A stretch of DNA of 64,000 nucleotides from Pseudokordiimonas caeni (GCF_026719705.1 NZ_JAPPRR010000001.1:1465255-1529254), one strand, 5' to 3'. Numbered from the stretch's first letter, positions 10,084 through 19,397 are shown. Notes: generated by a model from the sequence alone, not told the origin. Numbers and translations: made by a program.

Positions 10084-11817
10084 ATGACTTCAGTAACGCC
10101 TACCCTTGACCCCACCCTGCCGCGGCGCTTTGCGGACTTCGATACTCTTGTCGACGCAATGGAATATGCGGCGCAGGGTATTCGGGGCGCCAATTTTTTT
10201 GATGCACGGGGTGATCTTGTAGAGTCGGTTACCTGGACCGAAATCCGCGACCGCGCACGGCTGATCGGCCGCAGGTTGACCGGCCTCGGCTTCGAACCCG
10301 GCGACCGCATTGCCCTCATTGCCGAAACGAGTGCCAACTTCGTGGCCTTTTTCGTCGGCTGCCAATATGCAAGCGTCCTGCCCGTGCCCCTGCCCCTGCC
10401 GACCTCGTTCGGTGGCAAGGAAGGCTATGTCAGCCAGTTGCAGGGACAGATGCAAAGCTGCGATGCCTCGGCCATCATGGCGCCTGACTTCATGGCCGGG
10501 ATCATCGCCGAAGCCACCGAAGGCATGAGCCTGCGTTTCAAGGGTTCCTGCGCCGATTATGCAGCGGCAGATGCCGATGCCGACCACCGCCTGCCGACCG
10601 CCGACGATCTCGCCTATCTGCAATATTCTTCTGGCAGCACCCGCTTCCCGCACGGTGTGGCCGTCACCCACCGGTCGCTCCTTGCCAACACCTTCGGCAT
10701 GGGCTTCCACGGCGTGAAGCTGCAGGACGACGACCGCTGCGTTTCGTGGCTGCCCTTCTACCATGACATGGGCCTTGTCGGCACACTTCTCACCACCCTC
10801 ACCTGCCAGGTATCGGTGGACTTTATCCCGACCGAGGAATTTGCCCGCCGCCCGCTGACCTGGCTGCGCGTCCTGTCGAACAACAAAGGCACCATCTCCT
10901 ACAGCCCGACCTTCGGCTTCGATGTCTGCTCGCGCCGCGCTGCCATGCGCGCCAGCGCCCTTGAAGGCCTCGACCTCTCGAGCTGGCGCGTTGCCGGTAT
11001 CGGCGGCGACATGATCCGCCCCGACGTGATGCGCGACTTCCATGAGACCTTCCGGTCGATTGGTGTCCGGAAAACGATTTTCCTGCCGAGCTATGGCCTT
11101 GCCGAATGCACCCTCGGTGTCAGCTTCGGCGAAGTGGGCAAAGGGATCGAGATCGATCTCGTCGAGGAAGCCCTTCTGGGCGGCGACCGCCACCTCCTCG
11201 TCACCAATTCCAAGGATAACGACCGCAAGCGCGAAGTCGTAAACTGCGGCAAGCCCCTGCCTGAATATGAAATCGAAATCCGCGACGAAGACGACGCAGC
11301 CCTTGGCGAAGGCCATGTTGGCCGTGTGTTCGTGCGCGGCACCTCGGTGATGCGGGAATATTTCAACGATCCCGAAACCACCCGCGACGTGCTGTCGGAA
11401 GACGGCTGGCTCGATACCGGCGACATGGGCTACATGAAAAAGGAATGCCTTTATATCGTCGGCCGCGCCAAGGACATGATCATTGTCAACGGCCGTAACC
11501 ACTGGCCGCAGGATATCGAATGGGCAGCAGAGCAGCTGCCCGGCGTGAAAGCCGGCGACATTGCCGCCATCTCGGTCCCCGGCGAAAATGCCGAAGAAGT
11601 GCCGATGATCCTTGCCCAGTGCCGCCAGTCAGACCCCGCTGACCGTGCCCGTTTCGCCGATATGCTGAAAAAGCATGTCCAGAAAACCACCGGCATCAAT
11701 TGCCTGATCGAGCTTGTCGGCCCGCGCGCCCTGCCGCGCACCTCTTCGGGCAAGCTCAGCCGCTCCAAGGCCCGCAACCAGTATCTGTCGGGCCGCCTGC
11801 AGGCCCTCGCGAGCTGA
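10084..11817 (+). CDS. Fatty acyl-AMP ligase / acyl-ACP synthetase of ceramide synthesis
   Basis: AMP-binding (ANL superfamily) enzyme of the fatty-acyl-AMP ligase type, expected to activate a fatty acid and load the dedicated ACP encoded downstream. The phosphate loop YSSGSTRFPHGV, SWLPFYHDMGLVG, SYGLAECT and the LDTGDMGYM motif are all present, with a C-terminal TSSGKLSRS lysine region. Two in-frame ATGs (10030, 10084) exist. 10084 is chosen because homology begins there, though its ribosome site is weak. In Caulobacter an acyl-ACP synthetase sits next to cerR, acp and spt in the same way. It is followed after one base by the cerR-like gene. Confidence 0.85.
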   Translation: MTSVTPTLDPTLPRRFADFDTLVDAMEYAAQGIRGANFFDARGDLVESVTWTEIRDRARLIGRRLTGLGFEPGDRIALIAETSANFVAFFVGCQYASVLPVPLPLPTSFGGKEGYVSQLQGQMQSCDASAIMAPDFMAGIIAEATEGMSLRFKGSCADYAAADADADHRLPTADDLAYLQYSSGSTRFPHGVAVTHRSLLANTFGMGFHGVKLQDDDRCVSWLPFYHDMGLVGTLLTTLTCQVSVDFIPTEEFARRPLTWLRVLSNNKGTISYSPTFGFDVCSRRAAMRASALEGLDLSSWRVAGIGGDMIRPDVMRDFHETFRSIGVRKTIFLPSYGLAECTLGVSFGEVGKGIEIDLVEEALLGGDRHLLVTNSKDNDRKREVVNCGKPLPEYEIEIRDEDDAALGEGHVGRVFVRGTSVMREYFNDPETTRDVLSEDGWLDTGDMGYMKKECLYIVGRAKDMIIVNGRNHWPQDIEWAAEQLPGVKAGDIAAISVPGENAEEVPMILAQCRQSDPADRARFADMLKKHVQKTTGINCLIELVGPRALPRTSSGKLSRSKARNQYLSGRLQALAS

Positions 11818-11818
11818 T

Positions 11819-12766
11819 ATGACTGACCCTGTGGCGACGGCACCCGTTGTCGCCCTGACCGGGGCGACCGGTTTTCTCGGCGGTCATCTGATCGACAGCC
11901 TGCTGCGCGCGGGATACCGCGTGCGCGCCCTTATCCGGCGCACACCGACCGACATCCGCACCGGCCTTGACTGGGTCAAGGGCGACCTTGACGATGAAGA
12001 CGCGCTCGAAAGCCTTTGCGAAGGCGCCGAGGCCGTCATCCATGCCGCTGGCCTCGTCAAGGCGCTCAGCCGCGATGATTATTTCGATGTCAACCTGAAC
12101 GGCACCCTTGCCATGCTGAAAGCGGCGGCGGACGAAGATGTGAAGCGCTTCTTCCTTGTCTCCAGCCTGTCGGCGCGCGAGCCCCGCCTCACCCATTATG
12201 GGGCATCGAAAGCCGCTGCCGAGCTTGCCGTTTCGGCGCGTCCCTGGCCGTTCCGCTGGACCATCGTCCGCCCGCCCGCCATCTATGGCCCCGGCGACAT
12301 GGAAATCCTGAAGCTTCTGAAGGCGACCCGGTTCGGGATCCTGCCCAACGGCGGATCGCGCGATAATCGCTTCTCGATGATCCACGGGGCCGATATGGCG
12401 GATGCCATCGTCGCCATGCTCAAGGGCGGTTTCGGCGGCCAACTTGTGGAAGTGGACGACGGCCGCGACGGCGGCTACCGGATCGACGATATCGCCAAGG
12501 CGCTCGGCGACGACGAAAAGATGCCCCGCGTGCTCGCCATTCCGCGCCCCGCCGTGCTGCTTGCCGGTGCTGTCGGCAGCCTTGTCGGCCGCGTGATCGG
12601 CAAGCCGCTGACGCTCAATCTCGACAAGGCGCGGCTCATCACTCACCCTGACTGGCTGGTGCGCGGGGCAAGGCGCCCGTCCATCCCCGGCTGGAGCCCC
12701 GTTTACGACCTGAAATCGGGCCTAAAAAACACAATTGAATGGTATCGCCTGAACCGCTTTTTGTGA
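11819..12766 (+). CDS. cerR: NAD(P)-dependent epimerase/reductase, CerR-like
   Basis: Short-chain dehydrogenase of the extended (epimerase) type, 315 aa. Nucleotide motif TGATGFLGG lies at the N-terminus and the catalytic YGASK at residues about 127-131, with upstream SSLSA. In Caulobacter a protein of this family in the same gene order (CerR) reduces the 3-oxo group of the sphingoid intermediate. Assignment here rests on family plus context. ATG 11819 starts one base after the ligase stop, implying tight co-translation. Confidence 0.82.
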   Translation: MTDPVATAPVVALTGATGFLGGHLIDSLLRAGYRVRALIRRTPTDIRTGLDWVKGDLDDEDALESLCEGAEAVIHAAGLVKALSRDDYFDVNLNGTLAMLKAAADEDVKRFFLVSSLSAREPRLTHYGASKAAAELAVSARPWPFRWTIVRPPAIYGPGDMEILKLLKATRFGILPNGGSRDNRFSMIHGADMADAIVAMLKGGFGGQLVEVDDGRDGGYRIDDIAKALGDDEKMPRVLAIPRPAVLLAGAVGSLVGRVIGKPLTLNLDKARLITHPDWLVRGARRPSIPGWSPVYDLKSGLKNTIEWYRLNRFL

Positions 12767-12839
12767 TAGGTTCCGCGTCACCCTGCCCGCGGCCCGTTTT
12801 TGCGGGCACCCGGCCCCAACCAAGAGGCGGATTTAATCT

Positions 12840-13088
12840 ATGGCAAACGCCCAGACCCTCGACCGTATTTTCGAACTGGTCGCTCCCTTCAACAAGAAGG
12901 GCATTGAACTTCAAGCGGACACAACCTTCGCAACGGACCTTGATCTCGACAGCCTCACCGTGATGGATCTGGTGGCTGAAATCGAAGACGCGTTCGACAT
13001 CATCCTGCCGCTCAATCTGCTGCCCGAGCTCGAGACCATCGAGCAGGTAGCCGCCGCCGTCGACCGCATCGTTGCCGACAACGACTGA
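12840..13088 (+). CDS. acp: Dedicated acyl carrier protein
   Basis: 82-aa acidic helical protein with the phosphopantetheine attachment motif DLDSLTVMDL (Ser about 38). It lies between the reductase and serine palmitoyltransferase, so it is likely to carry the acyl chain used for sphingoid-base formation rather than serve bulk fatty-acid synthesis. The ribosome site AAGAGGCGG precedes ATG 12840. Confidence 0.9.
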   Translation: MANAQTLDRIFELVAPFNKKGIELQADTTFATDLDLDSLTVMDLVAEIEDAFDIILPLNLLPELETIEQVAAAVDRIVADND

Positions 13089-13111
13089 GCCCTTTTGCCC
13101 GAGTACAGACG

Positions 13112-14317
13112 ATGGACCTGTTTGACAAATTCGACGCGCTGATCGCCCAGAAATCCAGCCTGCCGTTCGAGAAGGCCGACCCCTTCAAAGTGGTGATGGA
13201 CAAGGTTCTCTCCGAGACCGTTGCAATCATTGAGGGCCGCGAGACCATCCTTGCCGGCACCAACAATTACATGGGCATGACCTTCAACGAGGAAGCGATT
13301 GCCGCCGCCAAGGAAGCCCTGGACAATTACGGCACCGGAACAACCGGCAGCCGCGTCCTCAACGGCACCTATTCGGGCCATAAAGGCCTCGAGAAAACCA
13401 TCGCCGACTTCTATGGCATGGACCATTGCATGGTCTTCTCTACCGGCTATCAGGCCAACCTTGGCATGATCTCCACCCTTGGCGGTGTAGATGATTATGT
13501 GATCATCGATGCCGACAGCCATGCCTCGATCTATGACGGCTGCGCCATGGGCAATGCCACCATCGTGCGTTTCAAGCACAATGACATCGAAAGCATGGAA
13601 AAGCGCCTGAAGCGCCTTCCGGCGGAGGCTGGCAAGCTGGTTGTCGTTGAAAGCCTCTATTCGATGCTGGGCGATGCTGCTCCGCTGAAAGAACTGCTGG
13701 AAACCGCCAAGAAATACGGCTGCACTACGCTCGTGGACGAAGCCCACTCGATGGGCTTCTGCGGTGAAAAAGGCCGCGGCCTTTGCGAGGAACTGGGTGT
13801 CGAGCATCTGGCCGATTTCATCGTCGGCACCTTCTCGAAATCGGTGGGCACGGTTGGCGGTTACTGCGTTTCGAACCATCCGAAATTCGATGTACTGCGC
13901 CTTGTGTGCCGCCCCTATATGTTCACGGCCAGCCTGCCGCCGAGCGTGGTGGCATCGGCAACGGCCTCGATCAAGGCGCTGGAGCGCAGCGGGAATCGCC
14001 GCGCCCATCTGTGGGAAAATGCCCGCCGCCTGCACGCGGGCCTGAAGGCTGCCGGCTTTACCCTCGCGACCGAAACGGCTTCGAGCCCGATCATCGCCGT
14101 CTGCCTGCCGGACCCGCTGATCGCCACCAAATTCTGGGAAAAGCTGCTGCTGAACGGCGTTTACGTGAACATGGCCCTGCCGCCTGCCACGCCGGCGGGC
14201 TACAACCTGATGCGGGTCAGCGTTTGTGCGCAGCATACGACCGAACAGATCGACGAGATCACCCGCCGCTTCATCGCAACAGCGGAAGAACTTGGCCTGA
14301 ACGTCAAGGCTGCCTGA
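13112..14317 (+). CDS. spt: Serine palmitoyltransferase
   Basis: PLP-dependent alpha-oxoamine synthase, 401 aa, condensing serine with an acyl thioester to 3-ketosphinganine, the first committed step of sphingolipid synthesis. Visible: the PLP-stacking His in DADSHAS (about 138), the PLP Asp in DEAHSMG (209-215) and the Schiff-base Lys in GTFSKSVGTVGG (about 243). The family also contains KBL, ALAS and AONS. The neighbours (private ACP, acyl ligase, CerR-like reductase) make SPT by far the best reading. Cytoplasmic or membrane-peripheral. It closes the operon at a terminator. Confidence 0.93.
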   Translation: MDLFDKFDALIAQKSSLPFEKADPFKVVMDKVLSETVAIIEGRETILAGTNNYMGMTFNEEAIAAAKEALDNYGTGTTGSRVLNGTYSGHKGLEKTIADFYGMDHCMVFSTGYQANLGMISTLGGVDDYVIIDADSHASIYDGCAMGNATIVRFKHNDIESMEKRLKRLPAEAGKLVVVESLYSMLGDAAPLKELLETAKKYGCTTLVDEAHSMGFCGEKGRGLCEELGVEHLADFIVGTFSKSVGTVGGYCVSNHPKFDVLRLVCRPYMFTASLPPSVVASATASIKALERSGNRRAHLWENARRLHAGLKAAGFTLATETASSPIIAVCLPDPLIATKFWEKLLLNGVYVNMALPPATPAGYNLMRVSVCAQHTTEQIDEITRRFIATAEELGLNVKAA

Positions 14318-14338
14318 TCCGGCGAACATCCGATACAG

Positions 14339-14364
14339 AAAGGGCCGCATTGCTGCGGCCCTTT
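14339..14364. terminator. Rho-independent terminator after spt
   Basis: An 11-bp stem (AAAGGGCCGCA / TGCGGCCCTTT) with a 4-nt loop and a T-rich tail. It lies between two convergent genes and can serve both. Confidence 0.85.
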
Positions 14365-14372
14365 TTCTTTGC

Positions 14373-15287
14373 CTATTTGAAGGCGCCCCTTTTCCTGAGG
14401 CTCCAGAAAAGCGAGATGCCGGCCAGCACCGGGTGGCGGCGCATCCAGTCGGTCACCTCGATCTCCACACCCGAGTGACGGCGGATCTTCCAGGCAAGAT
14501 AATCGATGCCGCCATCGAAGGTCATGGACGCCTTCAGGAGCCGCAGAAAGCTGACCACCTTGCCGTTCCAGCGCCGTCGCGCCCAAAGGAAGCCGGGCGA
14601 GCGTGGCATCGCCTTATTGTCCGCCGCAATCACTGCCGCCAGATAGGGCGCAAACCGGTCGTAGCGGTCCTGATCGAGCAGGTAAAGCTCCAGCCCCTTG
14701 CCGGGCTTTTCAGACCGCAGCTCGGCGGCATAGGTGGCTTCAAAGGCTGCTACCCACCAGTCGCGCGGCTCGATACTTGCCGTGAGGGGCTTCGCAGCTT
14801 CAAGCATGGTCACGCCAGCTTCTGCGATAGCAGCCGCAATCCGGTCGCGCGCGGCACCATCTTTTGCCGAAAGCAGCAGTGTGGGTTGAGAGAAGCGCGC
14901 CCACACCGAGACATTCAAACAGTCGGCATGGGTGCGATACTCAAGGTCAGCGAGCGACAGGACCGCATATTTGGACCGCACGACCATGCCGCCATGGTCG
15001 AACTCATGATAGAATACGTTCGGCGGGATCAGCTTGTTGGCGACGGCCAGGAAGCGCCCTTCATAGGCTGCAGCATAGTCACTGACGATCACATAGAAAT
15101 CGAGGATTTTGTCCTCGATTTCCCCCGTGCGCAGGCAGGAGCCATAGAAAAGCGTGCCGAGAGCAGCGTCGCCATAAAGGGCTGCGATCCGGCGGGCGGC
15201 TTCAACGGCTGCATCCGCCGCGGGGCGCTGCCATTCCTGAAGGATGAAATCGCGGGCGGCCGCGCGGGCTTGCTGTGCCTTGCTCAT
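14373..15287 (-). CDS. Tam41-like cytidylyltransferase, probable lipid-phosphate CMP transferase
   Basis: 304-aa cytoplasmic protein. The block TLFYGSCLRTG followed by ILDFYVIVSDY looks like the GS...(D)xD core of nucleotidyltransferases. The following KYAVLSLADL and the SVWARFSQPTLLL stretch parallel the layout of mitochondrial Tam41, which makes CDP-diacylglycerol from phosphatidate. This is my reading of motif order, not a database result. It is encoded just before (minus strand, downstream of) a DAG-kinase-fold lipid kinase and opposite spt, so a CDP-ceramide-type or CDP-DAG product for a sphingolipid headgroup is the inferred role. Confidence 0.6.
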   Translation of the reverse strand: MSKAQQARAAARDFILQEWQRPAADAAVEAARRIAALYGDAALGTLFYGSCLRTGEIEDKILDFYVIVSDYAAAYEGRFLAVANKLIPPNVFYHEFDHGGMVVRSKYAVLSLADLEYRTHADCLNVSVWARFSQPTLLLSAKDGAARDRIAAAIAEAGVTMLEAAKPLTASIEPRDWWVAAFEATYAAELRSEKPGKGLELYLLDQDRYDRFAPYLAAVIAADNKAMPRSPGFLWARRRWNGKVVSFLRLLKASMTFDGGIDYLAWKIRRHSGVEIEVTDWMRRHPVLAGISLFWSLRKRGAFK

Positions 15288-15303
15288 GCTTTCAGGCCGC
15301 GTG

Positions 15304-16302
15304 TCAGAGCCGGACGAAGGTGAGGCACTTGTCGCCCCGGAGCGTCACAGGGCGGCCCGGGATCGGGGTATAGATTTCACCGTCCAGCGTCATCGGGTCG
15401 CTGCCTTCGATGAGGATTTCGTCGCCGCAATAGGTATGCACGCCCTCGGCCGGGCGGCGGCCGAACACGCCGGTCAGCAGGTCGCGCATGCCGCGCCACA
15501 CGTTGGCGCCGCCAAATTCAACAGCCGCGAAACGCAGCCCGCCAAGGCCGTCCTCGGCATAGGGCCTAAGGCCGAACAGAAGCCGGTCGAGTGTCGTGGC
15601 TGTCACGATGGCAAAACGCCCGGTCAGCGTTACCCGCCCTCGCACATCAAGCTGCATGGGTTCAGACGCCATCAGGTTGCGATCCTTGCCAAGCCCGGCG
15701 GCGGAGGAGATCAGCTTGAAAGCCGACCACAGGTGCGCCATCCAGTTGGGCAGGCCAAGGCTATAGGCATTCTCGCGACACCAGAAGATGCCCTTCACGA
15801 TGCCGGCCGTGCCGAAGAAGGTACCCACCTTGGGGTGCGAGCCATCGCCCAGGTCCAGCTCGATCAGCTGGCGGCTCGTCAGATTGTCGTCCACCTTGCC
15901 GAAGGCGGCGAGGCGCAGCAATTTTTTGAGGACCGCATCCGGTCGCCCTTTGGCGCCAAGGTCTGCCGCCGTCATGTTCGTCTTGCCGCCCGGCAGGAAG
16001 GAAACCGGTGGGGTCGATTTGAAGGGGTTACGATAGAGAAGGGCTGCAAGCACAGCCCCGATTGTGCCGTCACCGCCGTTGATGACCAAGAGGCCGACGC
16101 CTGCACGGGCGAACAGCGCAAGGCCTTCATCGATGGATTCGATGCCATCAAGTTCGAAATGGATCACATGCGGGGTGGCATCCACAATGGCGCGGATGCG
16201 GGTCATACCCTCGGCGTTGGTGGAACTACGCGGGTTTGACAGGATGCCGACGAGCAAAATACCCGACCTGCCTTCTTCCACGATATGCCGCTCGTGCTGC
16301 AT
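15304..16302 (-). CDS. DAG-kinase-fold lipid kinase, probable ceramide kinase
   Basis: 332-aa protein with the diacylglycerol/sphingosine kinase catalytic core: NPRSST near the N-terminus, VINGGDGTIGAVL (GGDGT nucleotide motif) and FLPGGKTNMTA where most relatives have a PxGTxN loop. An acidic VTLDGEIY element occurs near the end. Caulobacter has a divergent ceramide kinase of this fold in its sphingolipid cluster, and the context here suggests the same job: phosphorylating ceramide at the inner membrane. The first possible start is TTG 16317; ATG 16302 is preferred. Only 16 bp separate it from the Tam41-like gene, so they form an operon. Confidence 0.75.
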   Translation of the reverse strand: MQHERHIVEEGRSGILLVGILSNPRSSTNAEGMTRIRAIVDATPHVIHFELDGIESIDEGLALFARAGVGLLVINGGDGTIGAVLAALLYRNPFKSTPPVSFLPGGKTNMTAADLGAKGRPDAVLKKLLRLAAFGKVDDNLTSRQLIELDLGDGSHPKVGTFFGTAGIVKGIFWCRENAYSLGLPNWMAHLWSAFKLISSAAGLGKDRNLMASEPMQLDVRGRVTLTGRFAIVTATTLDRLLFGLRPYAEDGLGGLRFAAVEFGGANVWRGMRDLLTGVFGRRPAEGVHTYCGDEILIEGSDPMTLDGEIYTPIPGRPVTLRGDKCLTFVRL

Positions 16303-16378
16303 CGGTGCGCGTTCCAATCCCTGCTTGCTGACCGGCGTCTTCTTACCGTTTCAACGGCCGGGCTGCAAGCATCGTCGG

Positions 16379-16888
16379 TCAGCTACGCCGGAGCTTGCGC
16401 CGTTTGTCGGTCTGTTCCTTGTCCTTCCCGAACATATATTGAAGATCGATGGAAACCAACGTTTCTCCGGGGGGTGCGTCAAAAACGACATCTTCGTGGT
16501 CAGGTGCAGACAATCCAAGCTTGGGATTGTTGGAAAAACCGAAGCCTTCCGAGAAGAAATCGGATTTTCCGTTCGCATTGCGGTCATGCAGGATCACAAG
16601 CGCATAGCGACCGGGCGCCGGTAGCGGCACGCACATGCTGGCGTCATCTTCCAACGCCGGCACCTCGATGCGCACAAGCTTTTTGCCCTTCTTCAGGAAC
16701 TCCGCCTTGTCGTTGCTGTAAATCTGGGCACGCAGGTTGCCCTCCGCCGAGCGGATATTGTGGATTTCAGCGCGCACAACGGCACCGCCGGCCGGCACTT
16801 CGCAGTCAGCCGAAGACTTTTCTTCGGCCAGGACCGGGGCCGAAACCATTGTCAGAGCAAGCAGGAAAGGAAGCGTAATGCGCTTCAA
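16379..16888 (-). CDS. DUF2141 exported protein
   Basis: 169-aa protein with a signal peptide (MKRITLPFLLALTMVSAPVLA) and a DUF2141 beta-sandwich region (GRYALVILHDRNANGKSDF, EGFGFSNNP). Periplasmic, function unknown. It heads the minus-strand set DUF2141 / lipid kinase / Tam41-like and may assist the envelope lipids made by that set. Confidence 0.8.
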   Translation of the reverse strand: MKRITLPFLLALTMVSAPVLAEEKSSADCEVPAGGAVVRAEIHNIRSAEGNLRAQIYSNDKAEFLKKGKKLVRIEVPALEDDASMCVPLPAPGRYALVILHDRNANGKSDFFSEGFGFSNNPKLGLSAPDHEDVVFDAPPGETLVSIDLQYMFGKDKEQTDKRRKLRRS

Positions 16889-17058
16889 AAGACATCTCCT
16901 CTATCTTCGCCGTCGGGTCTTTTTTCTATTCTTGTCCCGATAGGCATCGCCGTCCAAGGTGGCAAAAATAAGGTAGAGCAGCACAAGCGTCGCCGAGCAA
17001 ACGATTTTTCAACACAAATTGGCTTGCATCGGCGCCCGGGCCCGTGTAGCGCGGACGG

Positions 17059-18249
17059 ATGCTGACCCTTATCGACCGCTATGTCCTGCGCCTTGTCATG
17101 ACCCCGCTCATGACCACGCTCGGCATTGCGGCCCTCCTCCTTATCCTCGAGCGCATGCTGCGGCTTTTCGATTTCGTGGTGAACGAAGGCGGCCCCGTGG
17201 GCGTGGTGTTCGAGATGCTGGCGAACCTGACACCGCACTATATGGGCCTCGCGCTTCCCATCGGGCTTTTCCTCGGCATCCTTGTCGCCTTCAGGAACCT
17301 TTCACTTTCAAGTGAACTTGATTCCCTGCAAACCTCCGGTGTCGGGCTTGGCCGTTTGCTGCGCCCTGTGCTGATGCTGTCGCTTCTCCTGATGGCGGTG
17401 AATGTGGCGCTCGTTGGCTGGGTTCAGCCGCACAGCCGCTACGCTTACAGGGGCCTTGTCTATGACCTGCGCTCCGGCGCCCTTGGTGCCTCGATCCGGG
17501 TCGGCGAATTTGTCGAGATCGGAGACGATACGGTGCTCAGGATCGAGGAATCCCACAATCAGGGCAGCGACCTCCGCGGTATCTTCGTGGAGCGGCGCGA
17601 CAGCCGCGGCAGTATTGCGGTTTCAGCCGACCGTGGCGGCTTCTTCGCCACCAGCGACGAACAGACCGTGATGCTCAGGCTTTATGACGGCATGCTCATT
17701 GACCTCAATGAAAGCCAGATGAAGCCGCGTGTCCTGTCGTTCGATCAGCAGGACCTAACCTTCCGTCTGCCCACGGGCTCCAGCTTCCGCGACAGGTTCG
17801 GCGAGGAACTCGAAATGACATTGCCGGAACTCTACCGGCACCAGCATGACAGCAGCCTGCCGCCCGAGAGCCGTCAGCGCATGGAAGCCAATTTCCACTG
17901 GCGCCTGATGCACAGCCTGACTTTCCTTGTGCTGCCGCTTCTGGCCGTGCCGATGGGCGTCACGAACAAGCGCGCCACCAAAGCTACCGGCTTCGTTGTC
18001 GGCCTCACGCTCGTCATCGTCTATAACGAGCTGATGGAAGCGATGGAAACGCTGGTCATCGGCGGCCACTCGCCCTTTGCCACCATATGGCTGCTGTTTG
18101 CCGGTTTCACGATACTCAGCCTGTACCTCTTCCGCGTTGCCGCCTATAAGGTAGGCGGTGATCCGCTTGCATGGATCAATGGCATATGGAGCAGTATCAA
18201 GACACCGCTGATCCGCACCACCCGCCGACTGATCGGAGTGAAAGACTGA
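17059..18249 (+). CDS. lptF: LptF-family permease
   Basis: 396-aa inner-membrane protein of the YjgP/YjgQ family, with three N-terminal and three C-terminal transmembrane segments around a periplasmic beta-jellyroll. Family features: IDRYVLRLVMTPL at the N-terminus, LDSLQTSGVGLGRLLRP after TM3, and HWRLMHSLTFLVLPLLAVPMG before the last helices. LptF pairs with LptG and the LptB ATPase to push lipid A-type lipids from the inner membrane onto LptC/LptA. The setting between sphingolipid genes raises the possibility of a sphingolipid cargo. It overlaps lptG by one base. Confidence 0.88.
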   Translation: MLTLIDRYVLRLVMTPLMTTLGIAALLLILERMLRLFDFVVNEGGPVGVVFEMLANLTPHYMGLALPIGLFLGILVAFRNLSLSSELDSLQTSGVGLGRLLRPVLMLSLLLMAVNVALVGWVQPHSRYAYRGLVYDLRSGALGASIRVGEFVEIGDDTVLRIEESHNQGSDLRGIFVERRDSRGSIAVSADRGGFFATSDEQTVMLRLYDGMLIDLNESQMKPRVLSFDQQDLTFRLPTGSSFRDRFGEELEMTLPELYRHQHDSSLPPESRQRMEANFHWRLMHSLTFLVLPLLAVPMGVTNKRATKATGFVVGLTLVIVYNELMEAMETLVIGGHSPFATIWLLFAGFTILSLYLFRVAAYKVGGDPLAWINGIWSSIKTPLIRTTRRLIGVKD

Positions 18250-19397
18250 TGGCCATGACGTTCCTGCGCCCCCTGATCCCTTCGGGCACATTGGCGCGCT
18301 ACATGATCCGGATGCACCTCGGTCGTTTCTTCGGCATCCTCATCGGCCTTTGCGCGGTATTGCAGCTTCTGGACCTTCTCGCCCAGTCGGACGAGATCAT
18401 GGCCGCCGATGGCGCAACGTCTGCCTCACTCATCACCTATGTGGGGCTGCGGCTGCCGCAGATTATCAGCCAGTTTGTGCCCTTCGTGGCGCTTCTCGCC
18501 ACCCTTCTCACCCTCGCCACGCTTAACCAGCATAGCGAGGTGATCGTGATGAAGGCTGCCGGGCTCTCGGCCCACCGCATCCTCCTGCCTGTCGGCTATG
18601 CCTCCTTCTTCATTGCGGCCGTGCACTTCACCTTCAACGAAACCGTTGTGGTGGACGCCACCGACCAGCTCGATTACTGGGCCGAACATGGCTACGCGAT
18701 CGACCTGCCCCCCAAGACGGCCAACACCGGCCGCGTGTGGGTGAAGGAAGGCGACACGATCATTCTGGTGGAAGCCGTCAGCCAGGTGCAGAACCGGGTG
18801 GTGCTCGACAAGGTGAACCTCTTTGAACGCGACGGATCGGGCCGCCTCAAATCCATCGCTCGGGCCGACTTCGCCTGGCATCAGGACGGCAAATGGACCC
18901 TCCATGAGGTCCGGCGCTTCGATGCGGGCTCGCACGAGCTTTCGGTCACGCCGGTCGAGGAATGGACCATCCCTACCCGTCCGCAGCGTTTCATGGCGCT
19001 GACGGTGAAGCCGAAGCATGAATCGCTGCTATCGCTGTGGCATTCGATCGATGAACTGAGGGCCGAAGGCCTGCCGACCGAACGACTGATGACGAGCCTT
19101 CTGCACAAGATTGCTGCCCCGGCCTCGAGCCTCCTGATGCCGCTTCTGGCCGCCGTTGCCGCCTTCGGGGTGCACCGCGCCGGAAACCTGTTCATGCGGC
19201 TGGTGATGGGCATGGCACTCGGTTTCAGCTTCTTCGTTGCCGACAATTTCATGCTGGCGATGGGCGAGTTCGGGGTGGCACCGCCGCTCCTTGCCTCCTT
19301 CGCCCCCTTCCTCCTGTTCCTTGTCGTCGGCTATGCCGTGATCTTCCACACTGAAGAGGGCCACAAGCTGCCGCGCCGCAAAGAGGCCTCCGCGTGA
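18249..19397 (+). CDS. lptG: LptG-family permease
   Basis: 382-aa partner of LptF with the same YjgP/YjgQ layout. It has LARYMIRMHLGRFFGILIG (TM1), the cytoplasmic coupling stretch HSEVIVMKAAGLSAHRIL, the periplasmic domain (about residues 130-265) and three C-terminal helices ending near the EEGHKLPRR tail. ATG 18249 overlaps the lptF stop (TGATG), and its own stop overlaps the next gene by 4 bases. Three inner-membrane proteins are therefore translated as a unit. Confidence 0.88.
   Translation: MAMTFLRPLIPSGTLARYMIRMHLGRFFGILIGLCAVLQLLDLLAQSDEIMAADGATSASLITYVGLRLPQIISQFVPFVALLATLLTLATLNQHSEVIVMKAAGLSAHRILLPVGYASFFIAAVHFTFNETVVVDATDQLDYWAEHGYAIDLPPKTANTGRVWVKEGDTIILVEAVSQVQNRVVLDKVNLFERDGSGRLKSIARADFAWHQDGKWTLHEVRRFDAGSHELSVTPVEEWTIPTRPQRFMALTVKPKHESLLSLWHSIDELRAEGLPTERLMTSLLHKIAAPASSLLMPLLAAVAAFGVHRAGNLFMRLVMGMALGFSFFVADNFMLAMGEFGVAPPLLASFAPFLLFLVVGYAVIFHTEEGHKLPRRKEASA

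Noticed and set aside
10090-11502. 470-codon minus-strand frame across the acyl ligase gene
   Set aside because: Antisense shadow; no family signature.
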